Shown piece by piece: positions 1-7,708 of a DNA stretch of 64,000 bases. This DNA comes from Lachnospiraceae bacterium KGMB03038 (GTDB taxonomy: Bacteria; Bacillota; Clostridia; Lachnospirales; Lachnospiraceae). The stretch is from the NCBI GenBank assembly GCA_007361935.1, contig CP041667.1, forward strand, positions 2,756,501-2,820,500, written 5' to 3'. Both the position numbers and the translations under genes were made by a program. The notes below the pieces were generated by a model that was not told the origin of the DNA, searched no databases, and saw only the letters and a program-made list of their open reading frames with translations. The stretch's first letter is position 1, and every line of letters starts with the position of its first letter.

Positions 1-675
1 CATTGTTCCGCGCTCCTTCTCTCCAGCGATCATATCCGTTCCAATCCCCATTGCTCCAGCGAAAAGCAGGATCGTGATAAAATAGGGCAGCATCATTCCC
101 ACCGCCTTATTGCTGGCCTTTGCCTCATCCTGGATCACCATATCCGGATTGTCTGAATTCACTTGAAATACCGTCAGCTCTGACAGATCTTCCACTCGCT
201 GGGCCAACAGGGTCTGCCGGTAACCTTCCAAAGTCTGGTTCATACTGTCAAAGGCCGCGGCGGAATAATTTTCCGATGGATTGTAATAGGTCTTGATCTG
301 AGGAATTTCATTTCCCGGTTCATAGGTTTCTATCTTTTGCTGGAAATCTTCCGGAAATTCTACGATCAGATCCGCTTCTCCGGCCAGGATCTCACCCTTG
401 GCCGCCTCCATTTCTTTCGCTCCAGCAAGAGTTGCCGTCTGCCAGGAACCTTCCGCGCTTTCTAAAAATTTGTCAAAGGATTCCGGGCTGTTCCATAGAT
501 ATACCTGGGCCTTATGGCTGCGGATGTCTTCTTCCATATTGGAGGCCAATGTATTGACCACCGTAAGGATCACGACCATGATCAATACCGGAAGCAGAAA
601 TACAGAAAACATCATTTTCTTATCTTTGAAGATCCGGGCCATCTCTTTCCCAAAAATCTGCTTGATCCCGTTCAT
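1..675 (-). CDS. ABC-2 type transporter permease, NatB-like (3' end outside window)
   Basis: Membrane subunit of an ABC exporter, paired with the ATPase gene just upstream. I read 225 codons from an ATG at 675 and the frame runs off the left edge, so the C-terminal part is missing. A hydrophobic segment (about residues 20-40, rich in F, L, V, I) follows a basic N-terminus. A long, probably extracytoplasmic stretch of about 140 residues follows, then a second membrane segment starts near residue 190. This is the layout of NatB/ABC-2 sodium or drug export permeases. The start directly abuts the stop codon of the ATPase gene, and its GGGGGAGG ribosome binding site lies inside the end of that gene, so the two are probably translationally coupled. 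The substrate is not predictable; Na+ or drug export is inferred from the family. Confidence 0.8.
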   Translation of the reverse strand, partial: MNGIKQIFGKEMARIFKDKKMMFSVFLLPVLIMVVILTVVNTLASNMEEDIRSHKAQVYLWNSPESFDKFLESAEGSWQTATLAGAKEMEAAKGEILAGEADLIVEFPEDFQQKIETYEPGNEIPQIKTYYNPSENYSAAAFDSMNQTLEGYRQTLLAQRVEDLSELTVFQVNSDNPDMVIQDEAKASNKAVGMMLPYFITILLFAGAMGIGTDMIAGEKERGTM

Positions 676-1449
676 CTACGCCTCCCCCTTTCTCGCTTTA
701 TAGAGCTCGAAAAAAGCGTCCTCTAAGTCGTCCGCCCCAGTCCTTTGCAGCAGTTCTTCCAGTGTTCCTTCCGCCACTTTACATCCGTCGATGATGATTC
801 CAATCCTGTCGCAAAGCTTCTCAGCCTCTGACATGATATGGGTGGACACGATGATCAGCTTTCCTTCTTCTTTAAGCTTCCGCAGGTAATCAGTCACACT
901 TCTGGCCGTAATGATATCCAGGCCATTGGTGGGCTCATCAAAAATGATCACCTGAGGATCGTGGCTCAGACTGACCGCGATCGCCGCTTTCTGCTTCATG
1001 CCTGTAGACAATTCTTTGATTGGTTTATGGGCAAACTCCTGGATCCCAAAATATGTAAACAACTCCTTTTTTCGTTTTTCCAGGACTTCCCCCGGCACAT
1101 TGCGGAGCCTTCCAAAGAAATCAAACATATAATCCGGATCAAACTGTTCGTCCAGCTTAATATCACTGGTGAGAAACCCGATGGAATTCCTTACCGCCTC
1201 CGGCTCTTCCTGAACCTCATGGCCCTCCACGTAGATCTGGCCTTTGGAGGGTTTTAACAGCGTGGAAATACACCTGAGCGTGGTCGTCTTCCCGGCTCCG
1301 TTAGGCCCCAGAAGACCGTAGATCTCTCCCGGCCTGGCGGTGAAACTCACATCATCCACCGCTGTTTTCAAGGGATTTTTCGTCTTTAACTCCGCCATCT
1401 GCTTCTTATTCAGCTTAAAGACTTTCGTCAGCCCTTTGATCTCGATCAT
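676..1449 (-). CDS. ABC transporter ATP-binding protein, NatA-like
   Basis: Cytoplasmic ATPase of 257 residues driving the adjacent NatB-like permease. Visible motifs: Walker A GPNGAGKTT, signature LSTGMKQK, Walker B IIFDEPTNGLD, and an H-loop in STHIMSEAEKL. An ATG at 1467 would add six residues, but I chose 1449 because GGGGAGG lies about 9 bases upstream of it, whereas the 1467 start has no site. A consensus promoter lies at 1494-1522. The spacing to natB is zero, so this is a two-gene operon. The family includes Na+ exporters (NatA) and drug/peptide exporters, and the sequence does not separate them. Confidence 0.9.
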   Translation of the reverse strand: MIEIKGLTKVFKLNKKQMAELKTKNPLKTAVDDVSFTARPGEIYGLLGPNGAGKTTTLRCISTLLKPSKGQIYVEGHEVQEEPEAVRNSIGFLTSDIKLDEQFDPDYMFDFFGRLRNVPGEVLEKRKKELFTYFGIQEFAHKPIKELSTGMKQKAAIAVSLSHDPQVIIFDEPTNGLDIITARSVTDYLRKLKEEGKLIIVSTHIMSEAEKLCDRIGIIIDGCKVAEGTLEELLQRTGADDLEDAFFELYKARKGEA

Positions 1450-1493
1450 GGCAATCTTCCTCCCCATAATTATTGTATTAATAAATTAGTATA

Positions 1494-1522
1494 ATAATAT
1501 AATCAAGGGTGGGATTTGTCAA
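1494..1522 (-). promoter_or_regulatory. Promoter of the natAB-like operon
   Basis: Reading the minus strand, TTGACA (1522-1517) is followed after 17 bases by TATTAT (1499-1494), a near-consensus sigma-A promoter. Transcription would start near 1487, about 37 bases before the chosen start at 1449. The 48-bp palindrome begins 6 bases upstream of the -35 box. Confidence 0.75.
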
Positions 1523-1527
1523 GAACA

Positions 1528-1575
1528 TTCAATTGGGGCCGGGGGATTTTTAAAAATCCCCCGGCCCCAATTGAA
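1528..1575. repeat. Intergenic palindrome, family copy 1 (48 bp)
   Basis: A perfect 48-bp palindrome centred between 1551 and 1552. The core is GGGGCCGGGGGATTTTT followed by its exact complement, with TTCAATT/AATTGAA outer arms. The same core recurs at 11329-11370 and 13067-13108. It lies between the ferredoxin stop and the natAB promoter, so it could act as a terminator on either strand (GC stem with an A/T centre). The right flank GCCCTGTCCC is shared with the copy at 13067, which suggests a larger dispersed unit. Confidence 0.9.
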
Positions 1576-1587
1576 AATGCCCTGTCC

Positions 1588-1770
1588 CTAATTGACATCA
1601 ATCACGGACACCGGGCAGCTGTCTTTTGCTTCCACTACCGCCGCTTCACATTCCGGCGGCACGCTTGCGTATGCTTCTGCCAGACCGTCGTCGTTAAACC
1701 GGAATACTTCCGGGCAGGCGGCTACGCAGGCGCCGCATGATATGCACCCGTCGTTGACTTTTGCTTCCAT
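1588..1770 (-). CDS. Small single-cluster 4Fe-4S ferredoxin
   Basis: A 60-residue acidic electron carrier. C9, C12 and C15 form CxxCxxC, and C52 in a CPV motif gives the fourth ligand of one [4Fe-4S] cluster. C19 in ACP is extra and may be free or structural. The length and single cluster fit monocluster ferredoxins rather than the two-cluster clostridial type. A strong AAGGAGG site precedes the ATG by 7 bases. The gene stands alone between carbamate kinase and the palindrome, so its redox partner is not indicated by context. Confidence 0.9.
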   Translation of the reverse strand: MEAKVNDGCISCGACVAACPEVFRFNDDGLAEAYASVPPECEAAVVEAKDSCPVSVIDVN

Positions 1771-1901
1771 GGGCCTTCCTCCTTACGCTTTTTGCCCTTA
1801 GTATGACCCACTTAAGCTGATTTTAAACCGATCTGGACCAATTCCTCCGGTATTTCTCGTATTTGTCTCTATGTACCTTTGCCGTCTGCCATTCCAGGCG
1901 A

Positions 1902-2834
1902 TCATGCATGGATGATCGTCCCGGTCTTTCCTTTCAGAGCCTCTGCCAGTTTATCAAAAGAAGTGATCAGCGCTCTTCTTCCTTCCCTCTTCTCAATGAA
2001 CGATAGAGATGCGCTGAATTTTGGCAGCATATTGTACTCTCCAAAATGGCCTTCCTCCATATAATTCCTAGCCTCTTCCACAGAAATCTCTCCCAGTTCT
2101 TCTTCCTCCGGCCGTCCCATATTGATCTTGACTTTCTCTACGCTGGTCAGAATGATCAATTCATCGGCATCGATCTCTTCGGCCATCTTTCCAGCCGCCA
2201 GGTCTTTTTCGATCACCGCGCTGGCACCTTTCAGATGGTTGTCCTGCTGAAGCACCGGAATTCCGCCTCCGCCGCAGGCGACTACGATCTGGTCCGCATC
2301 CAGGAGGGCGCGGATCGCGTCGATTTCCACGATGCTGACTGGATGAGGCGCTGATACGATCCGCCGGAATCCTTTCCCCGGCTCTTCCACTACATAATTG
2401 CCTTTCTTGCGCTCTTCATTAGCTTCTTCCGCATTCATATAGCGCCCCAGCACTTTGGTGGGCGTATAAAACGCATCGTCATAAGGGTCAACGATCACCT
2501 GCGTCAAGATTGTGCTCACTGTCCGATAAATCCCGCGATTCAGCAATTCTTCCCGGATACTGTTCTGAAGATCGTATCCGATATATCCCTGGCTCATGGC
2601 CGAGCACACAGACATCGGCGCGGCCGTGTAGTCCTGATGGGCCTTTCCAAACTCATTCATAGCGGTATGAATCATCCCTACCTGAGGCGCGTTGCTGTGT
2701 GTGATCGCAACCTGGTACCCATGCTCGATCAGATCCGCGATCACTTTTGACGTATGTTTTACTGCTTCTTTCTGCTCTGGGAGCGTCGTCCCCAGCGCAC
2801 GATGGCCAAGGGCCACCACGACTCTTTTTTTCAT
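1902..2834 (-). CDS. arcC: Carbamate kinase
   Basis: Transfers phosphate from carbamoyl phosphate to ADP, giving ATP, ammonia and CO2; the last step of arginine, citrulline or purine-derived carbamoyl phosphate fermentation. It has 310 residues, the usual length. Recognisable family segments are the N-terminal VVALG strand, a VACGGGGIPV loop, and VIEKDLAA with DELIILTSVEKV. The usual GGNAL nucleotide/phosphate loop reads GHRAL here, a departure from the textbook motif. No arcA or arcB (arginine deiminase, ornithine carbamoyltransferase) lies nearby, so the source of carbamoyl phosphate is unknown. AGAGGT precedes the ATG. Confidence 0.92.
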   Translation of the reverse strand: MKKRVVVALGHRALGTTLPEQKEAVKHTSKVIADLIEHGYQVAITHSNAPQVGMIHTAMNEFGKAHQDYTAAPMSVCSAMSQGYIGYDLQNSIREELLNRGIYRTVSTILTQVIVDPYDDAFYTPTKVLGRYMNAEEANEERKKGNYVVEEPGKGFRRIVSAPHPVSIVEIDAIRALLDADQIVVACGGGGIPVLQQDNHLKGASAVIEKDLAAGKMAEEIDADELIILTSVEKVKINMGRPEEEELGEISVEEARNYMEEGHFGEYNMLPKFSASLSFIEKREGRRALITSFDKLAEALKGKTGTIIHA

Positions 2835-2946
2835 AATCTTTACCTCTGTTCTCCGGTGTTTTACTTGCGGCTTCTCTTTTCCTTCTATCTTAGCATACTG
2901 AAAATTTTCTGTAAATCTTTATTCCCTTCCCAAAGCTTTTTGAATT

Positions 2947-2983
2947 AAAAAAAGGCTCCCTCTCCATTTCGGAGATTGAGCCT
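2947..2983 (-). terminator. Rho-independent terminator after tRNA-Pro
   Basis: Minus strand: AGGCTC pairs with GAGCCT, and an inner CTCC/GGAG extends the stem. It ends in seven Ts (A-run at 2947-2953). It follows the tRNA-Pro gene by a few bases. Confidence 0.85.
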
Positions 2984-2989
2984 ATGCGT

Positions 2990-3063
2990 CGGGGTAACAG
3001 GATTCGAACCTGCGACCTCACGGCCCCCAGCCGTGCGCTCTAACCAAACTGAGCCATACCCCG
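2990..3063 (-). tRNA. tRNA-Pro (GGG)
   Basis: 74-base cloverleaf: acceptor CGGGGTA/TACCCCG, anticodon stem CACGG/CCGTG with loop CTGGGGG (anticodon GGG), and T-arm GCAGG-TTCGAAT-CCTGT. No CCA is encoded. Confidence 0.95.
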
Positions 3064-3192
3064 ATAGAGATATTCTATCGAAAATTGTCGGAGATTGCAA
3101 GCATTATTTTTGGTATTCTTTTCCATAAGGATATGCTAAAATAAGATTATTATACATGAACCCGCGAAATTCGTGGAAAGGAGCTGTATTTT

Positions 3193-3993
3193 ATGAAAGT
3201 CATCGTTATTGCCCCGCGTGGGAAAATGGGTAAATTGATCACTCAGGCCGCTGCCGCCCGCGAGGATCTGGAACTGGTCGCCGGCATCGGCCCCAAGGGC
3301 AGAGATTATATTGGAGAGGATCTTGGAACCGTGGCAATGACCGGCCAGACTCTGGGCGTTCCTGTCACCGACAATCTGGAAGCGGTCATCGATCGCTGTG
3401 ACGTTATCATTGATTTCTCCACCAGAGAAGTCTCTATGGAGGTCTTAAGCGCCGCCATTGCCCACAAAAAGGCGCTGGTCTGCGGCACCACCGGGTTCTC
3501 GGCGGAAGAAATGCACAGATTCCAGGAGGCCGCCGGGGAGATCCCTATGCTTTACGCCGCCAACACCTCTAAACTGGTCAATGTCATGAATAAACTGTTG
3601 GAATTGGTGGCGCAGACAGTCGGCAGCGATCTGGATATCGAAATCCTGGAAATGCATGACCAATGGAAAAAAGATGTCCCCAGCGGAACTTCCAAAGAAA
3701 TGGGTGAGATCATGGCCCATGCCTTAGGAAAAGAGCTGGACGACATTGCCGTTTACGGCCGGGAAAAAGGGGAGAATCCCCGCAAGCCCGGAACCATCGG
3801 CTATCACTCTCTGCGGGCCGGAAATATTCCCAGCAGCCACACCGTGTATTTTGGCGGCCTTGGAGAGAGACTGGAGATCACCCACCACTCTTATAACTGG
3901 GAGTGCTTTGCCCGAGGCGCCTGCGACTGCGCCGCATATTTGGAAGAAAAAGGACCTGGGTACTACACGATCCAGGATGTGCTGCATTTGTAA
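3193..3993 (+). CDS. dapB: 4-hydroxy-tetrahydrodipicolinate reductase (DapB family)
   Basis: Reduces the dapA product with NAD(P)H in the lysine/diaminopimelate pathway. It has 266 residues. The N-terminal Rossmann motif reads APRGKMG (family GxxGRMG), and CGTTGF plus the substrate loop KKDVPSGT are clear. The catalytic HHxxK stretch reads HDQWK: the first His and the Lys remain, the second His is Asp. It is therefore a divergent DapB, and other substrates are possible. AAAGGAG lies 10 bases before the ATG. No other lysine gene is adjacent. Confidence 0.85.
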   Translation: MKVIVIAPRGKMGKLITQAAAAREDLELVAGIGPKGRDYIGEDLGTVAMTGQTLGVPVTDNLEAVIDRCDVIIDFSTREVSMEVLSAAIAHKKALVCGTTGFSAEEMHRFQEAAGEIPMLYAANTSKLVNVMNKLLELVAQTVGSDLDIEILEMHDQWKKDVPSGTSKEMGEIMAHALGKELDDIAVYGREKGENPRKPGTIGYHSLRAGNIPSSHTVYFGGLGERLEITHHSYNWECFARGACDCAAYLEEKGPGYYTIQDVLHL

Positions 3994-4037
3994 AATCCGG
4001 TCTGTCAAGATCAGATCCGTACAAAGATACAAAGAGA

Positions 4038-4068
4038 CCGGGATGGATGCCTCGCTACTCCATCCCGG
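4038..4068. terminator. Hairpin between convergent dapB and hydrogenase genes
   Basis: CCGGGATGGA pairs perfectly with TCCATCCCGG across an 11-base loop. There is no long T-run on either side, so efficiency is uncertain, but the position between convergent genes fits a bidirectional terminator. Confidence 0.55.
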
Positions 4069-4110
4069 CCTTCGCTGTGCGCTCCCGATCCAGGCGAACT
4101 TCTGGGAGAT

Positions 4111-5361
4111 CTACACAAAGCTCCGTGTCAATAGCCCTTCTTCCTCCAGCAGCTCTTCCACAGTCTCAAATCCAAGCCGTTTTAAGATCTCTTTTACGTA
4201 AGGATTTTCCAACGGTGTCTGAAAGGCCGAGTTTTCGCCATAATCGTCTACCATTTTCTTCCCCTTTTCTTTGTCCAATATGGCTTTTGGGCCGCCCACG
4301 CAGCCGCCTATACATCCCATTCCCTCGAAAAAGTTTGCCTTTGTCTTTCCTTCTTTTATCCGCTTTATCATCTCCATACACGCCTTCGTCCCGTCAGCCC
4401 GCTCTGCCCGGACCTGTACGCCGCGGTCCGGTTTTAACTGCCGCACCATTTCTTCCACCGCTCGGCTCACCCCGCCTGAACGGGCGTAAAGCCTGCCTGC
4501 TTTGGAAGCGTGTTCTTTGGGATCTTCCTCCTGCTCTTCCGGCCGGATCTTCACAGCTTCAAATAAATCTTTTATCTCCTGAAAGGTAAGAACATAATCT
4601 ACCGCATCACAGATATCCGGCTCTCTTGCTTCCTGTTTCTTGGCTAGACACGGACCGGCAAATACCGTCAGCGCTCCGGGATATAGTCTCTTTATAATAC
4701 GTCCGCAGGCAATCATGGGCGAAACAGCCCCGGGCACATGGGGCATAAGCTCATGATAGCTCTTCCGGATCATGGCGATCCAAACCGGGCAGCAGCAGCT
4801 CGTAAGCTGGAAATCTCCTGTTTTCTCTATATGCCGGTCAAATTCCAATGCTTCCTTTAACGTCAGGATATCCGCAAAAAGAGCCACCTCCACCATTCCC
4901 GCAAATCCCAGGGCTTTAAAAGCGCTCCTTAACTTACCCGGTGTCACCCCTTCTTGAAATTGTCCAAGAAAGGCCGGCGCGACCAGCATATAAGCAGGCC
5001 TTTTGGACTCTCTGACCGCCTTCATTGCCGCAAGCACGTCCTTATTTCCTGTAAGTTTTTTATCCCTGCATGCTTCCACACAGGCTTCACATCCCGTACA
5101 TAGCTCAGGATCGATCCACAGCTCTCCATTTTCTTTCCTGCGGATCGCCTCGAATATGCAATTGCGTCGGCAGGCTTCACCTTGGCCGCATTGGCGGCAT
5201 TGGCTGACTGGAATTACCGGAGCATATCGCTCTGGATGCAAAAGACAGTCCAGATGTTTCGGATCATATTTGTCCGGCAATGGTTCCTCCAGCGACAGCT
5301 TCCTCTGCAGAAGCGCCTGGTAAAGTTCTTCAAAACTTTTCTCTTCTTTTTTACCTGCCAT
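4111..5361 (-). CDS. [FeFe] hydrogenase large-subunit family protein, group-B-like
   Basis: 416 residues. The N-terminal half carries two 4Fe-4S motif sets (CRQCGQGEACRRNC near residue 55 and CTGCEACVEAC near 92). The C-terminal half has all three H-cluster signatures: L1 TSCCCPVW, L2 GPCLAKK and L3 EGMGCIGGCVGGP. The TSCCCP and EGMGC variants match group B rather than the classical group A hydrogenases (TSCCP, MPCxxK). It would make or use H2 with ferredoxin, or act as a redox sensor. It is a single gene with no HydE/F/G maturases in view and a weak ribosome site (AGGG). All four expected H-cluster cysteines appear present. Confidence 0.88.
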   Translation of the reverse strand: MAGKKEEKSFEELYQALLQRKLSLEEPLPDKYDPKHLDCLLHPERYAPVIPVSQCRQCGQGEACRRNCIFEAIRRKENGELWIDPELCTGCEACVEACRDKKLTGNKDVLAAMKAVRESKRPAYMLVAPAFLGQFQEGVTPGKLRSAFKALGFAGMVEVALFADILTLKEALEFDRHIEKTGDFQLTSCCCPVWIAMIRKSYHELMPHVPGAVSPMIACGRIIKRLYPGALTVFAGPCLAKKQEAREPDICDAVDYVLTFQEIKDLFEAVKIRPEEQEEDPKEHASKAGRLYARSGGVSRAVEEMVRQLKPDRGVQVRAERADGTKACMEMIKRIKEGKTKANFFEGMGCIGGCVGGPKAILDKEKGKKMVDDYGENSAFQTPLENPYVKEILKRLGFETVEELLEEEGLLTRSFV

Positions 5362-5503
5362 TTCCCTATAAATCCTCGAATTCTTTTCTATCTATTATGG
5401 CCCGTTCCCTTTGTTTTCATGCTTATCATTCTTTCTTCCGATTTTCTTAAGAATTTTTATAAACATTTTCAGGTTCCGACATATTTGGGTCACATCTTCT
5501 TTG

Positions 5504-5656
5504 TATAATGAATTTATCAATTAAAGAAGACGGCGGCTGTGCTCATGATTCTTTGTCTGTATGGCTGTTGGTCTTCGCCTAACAATAAGTTAAATTTTAG
5601 ATAGATTTTTTCATCCCCTCCGGGCCGGCATTGAAAAGCCGGCCCTCTCTCTTTTT
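5504..5656 (+). ncRNA. Candidate small RNA or tiny-peptide unit
   Basis: The 352-base gap between the hydrogenase start and tRNA-Ser holds a TATAAT (5504-5509, no good -35) and a strong GC terminator (5622-5656), but no ordinary gene. A transcript of about 140 bases would result. Inside it, an ATG at 5545 opens 19 codons to 5604, encoding a Cys/Trp-containing peptide (MILCLYGCW, then SSP) with GGCGG seven bases upstream. An alternative 24-codon frame from 5509 overlaps the -10 box. I do not recognise an RNA family. Expression is inferred only from promoter and terminator signals. Confidence 0.4.
5622..5656 (+). terminator. Strong terminator of the orphan unit
   Basis: GGGCCGGC pairs with GCCGGCCC around an 8-base loop, followed by a pyrimidine tract ending in six Ts. 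No annotated gene lies upstream on this strand. Confidence 0.8.
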
Positions 5657-5713
5657 TGAATTTGGGTATTCCTCTCTCTTCCCACTTATGCTATAATACA
5701 TTACAGTGCTTTT

Positions 5714-5800
5714 GGAGACGTATCGAAGTGGTCATAACGAGCCGCACTCGAAATGCGGTTGTCCTTTTTGGGCACGTGGGTTCGAATCCCACCGTCTCCG
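5714..5800 (+). tRNA. tRNA-Ser (CGA)
   Basis: 87-base class II tRNA with a long variable arm. Acceptor GGAGACG/CGTCTCC, anticodon stem CCGCA/TGCGG with loop CTCGAAA (anticodon CGA), T-arm GTGGG-TTCGAAT-CCCAC. No encoded CCA. Confidence 0.95.
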
Positions 5801-5807
5801 TTTTCAG

Positions 5808-5846
5808 AAAAAGTCCTCAAACGGTTTCCTGTTTGAGGACTTTTGT
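5808..5846. terminator. Bidirectional terminator between tRNA-Ser and the ABC exporter
   Basis: AAAGTCCTCAAAC pairs with GTTTGAGGACTTT over a short loop, with A-run and T-run flanks. It serves the tRNA on the plus strand and the ABC operon on the minus strand. Confidence 0.85.
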
Positions 5847-5872
5847 ATTCTAATGTTCTGCTGTCAGGGATC

Positions 5873-7708
5873 CTACTGGGCGAACTGACTGTTATACAGT
5901 CTGGCGTAAGCGCCGTCCGCTTCCAGAAGCGACTGGTGTGTCCCCTGTTCTATGATCGTCCCATTCTGCATCATCAGGATTCGATCCGCATCCACAATAG
6001 TGGAGAGCCGATGGGCGATCACAAAACTGGTGCGCCCCTTCATCAGCTTTTTCATAGCTTTCCCAATCTCGATCTCTGTACGGGTGTCTACGCTGGACGT
6101 AGCTTCGTCCAGGATCAACACCGCCGGGTCGCACAGGAAAACCCTTGCGATCGTCAGCAGCTGACGCTGTCCAATGGAAATATTCTCCGCATCATTACTC
6201 AGAACCGTATCATACCCTTCCGGCAGCGTTCGGATGAAGAAATCTGCCCTGGCCGCCTGGGCCGCCCGGACGATCTCTTCCCGGTCCGCCTCCGGCCTTC
6301 CATAAGCGATATTCTCTGCGATCGTTCCTTCAAAAAGCCAGGTGTCCTGGAGCACCATTCCGAAATTCTCTCTAAGCCGCGGTCTGGACATCCTTCCTGT
6401 GTCGCTGCCGTCTAAAAAGATCTGGCCGCCATTTACCTCATAGAAGCGCATCAGAAGATTGATGAGCGTCGTTTTCCCTGCTCCGGTACTTCCCACGATC
6501 GCGATCTTTTCCCCTGGCCTGGCGTTAAAACTCACATCCCGCATCAGGATACGGTCAGGCGTATAGCCAAACTTCACATGACAGAATTCCACATGTCCCA
6601 GGGTCCTCTCAACCTTGACAGGAAACTCCGGGTCCGGGGTAATTTCCGGCTCATCCAGCAGAGCGTACACCCGCTCCAAAGAAGCCAGAGAAGACTGCAT
6701 TGAGTTCAGCATGAAAGCCAGCTGAGTCAGTGGTTCTGCCGCCTGGTTGACATATTGGAAGAAAGCCTGGAAGACCCCGATGGTCATGGTCCCGTTAAGC
6801 AGCATGCCGCCTCCCAGAACGGCGATCAGAATCAACCCCAGCCGGTTAATAAACCGGATTCCAGGGTTGATGGCATTGATAAGGAAATCCGCTTTCCAGG
6901 AAGCATCCGTCAGCCGCTGGGAAGCTTCATGCAGCCGGGCGGAACTATGTTCCTCCTGGTTAAACGTTTTGATGACCATACGGCCGCTGTAGCTTTCCTC
7001 CACCAGCGCTGTCACCTCGCTTACGCACTCCTGCCTCTTCAGCGCATACTTAAGCGTCCGGTCAGAAACGAATTTCGTGGCGGTCAGGGACAGGCACATA
7101 AATAACAGAAATACCGCCGTCAGTAATATACTGAACCGGAACATCATCACCAGAGAACCGATCACCATTCCAAACGCGGTAAACAACTTCAGCACTCCCG
7201 TCTGGAAAGCCTCCGACATTTTGTCCAGGTCATTAGTGATCCGGCTTAAGATCGCGCCTGGCTGATGTCCGTCAAAGAACGCCAGAGGAAGCCGGTTCAG
7301 TTTCTGGCCAATCTCCCCCCGCAGGCGGCAGGCCAGATTCTCCGCGAAGCTGGCCATCAGAAAAGACTGGATGAAATACAGTCCTGCCGCCGCCAGGTAG
7401 ATCAGCAGCAGAAGCAAGATATCCCGGCCAGCCTCCTCCCAGGTCACGGAAAAAACTATCTCCTGGGCGAAGGCCGCCTGGATCTTCTCCCACAGCAGAT
7501 CCACGATATAGGCGCTGTACAGAGGGGCCGCGACAGCCAGGACGGTATAAAGAGCCACAGAGATCAAGACCACACACAGCCGCACGCGCTGGTCGCTGAG
7601 CGAATCCCACAGTTTTCTTACGGTCTGCCTGGTATGTTCCGGCGAGGAAGCGTCAAACTCTTCTCCCAATCCTGCCGCTTCCTGTGCGTTTCTCTCATCA
7701 TTTTCCAT
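5873..7708 (-). CDS. ABC exporter, fused permease-ATPase (second half of a heterodimer)
   Basis: 611 residues: about 60 N-terminal residues, six membrane segments (about 60-330) and a nucleotide-binding domain with Walker A GSTGAGKTT, signature ISIGQRQ and Walker B VLILDEATSSVD, plus an H-loop His in VIAHRLS. It overlaps the end of the preceding ABC gene by 11 bases, so the two are translated together and probably form a heterodimeric multidrug or peptide exporter like BmrCD/LmrCD. In such pairs one ATP site is often degenerate; this subunit has the canonical Glu after the Walker B Asp (LDEATS). Confidence 0.9.
   Translation of the reverse strand: MENDERNAQEAAGLGEEFDASSPEHTRQTVRKLWDSLSDQRVRLCVVLISVALYTVLAVAAPLYSAYIVDLLWEKIQAAFAQEIVFSVTWEEAGRDILLLLLIYLAAAGLYFIQSFLMASFAENLACRLRGEIGQKLNRLPLAFFDGHQPGAILSRITNDLDKMSEAFQTGVLKLFTAFGMVIGSLVMMFRFSILLTAVFLLFMCLSLTATKFVSDRTLKYALKRQECVSEVTALVEESYSGRMVIKTFNQEEHSSARLHEASQRLTDASWKADFLINAINPGIRFINRLGLILIAVLGGGMLLNGTMTIGVFQAFFQYVNQAAEPLTQLAFMLNSMQSSLASLERVYALLDEPEITPDPEFPVKVERTLGHVEFCHVKFGYTPDRILMRDVSFNARPGEKIAIVGSTGAGKTTLINLLMRFYEVNGGQIFLDGSDTGRMSRPRLRENFGMVLQDTWLFEGTIAENIAYGRPEADREEIVRAAQAARADFFIRTLPEGYDTVLSNDAENISIGQRQLLTIARVFLCDPAVLILDEATSSVDTRTEIEIGKAMKKLMKGRTSFVIAHRLSTIVDADRILMMQNGTIIEQGTHQSLLEADGAYARLYNSQFAQ

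Noticed and set aside
3903..4589. A 228-codon plus-strand frame overlapping dapB and the hydrogenase
   Set aside because: Arg/Pro/Ser-rich composition with no domain, crossing the end of dapB and antisense to the hydrogenase.
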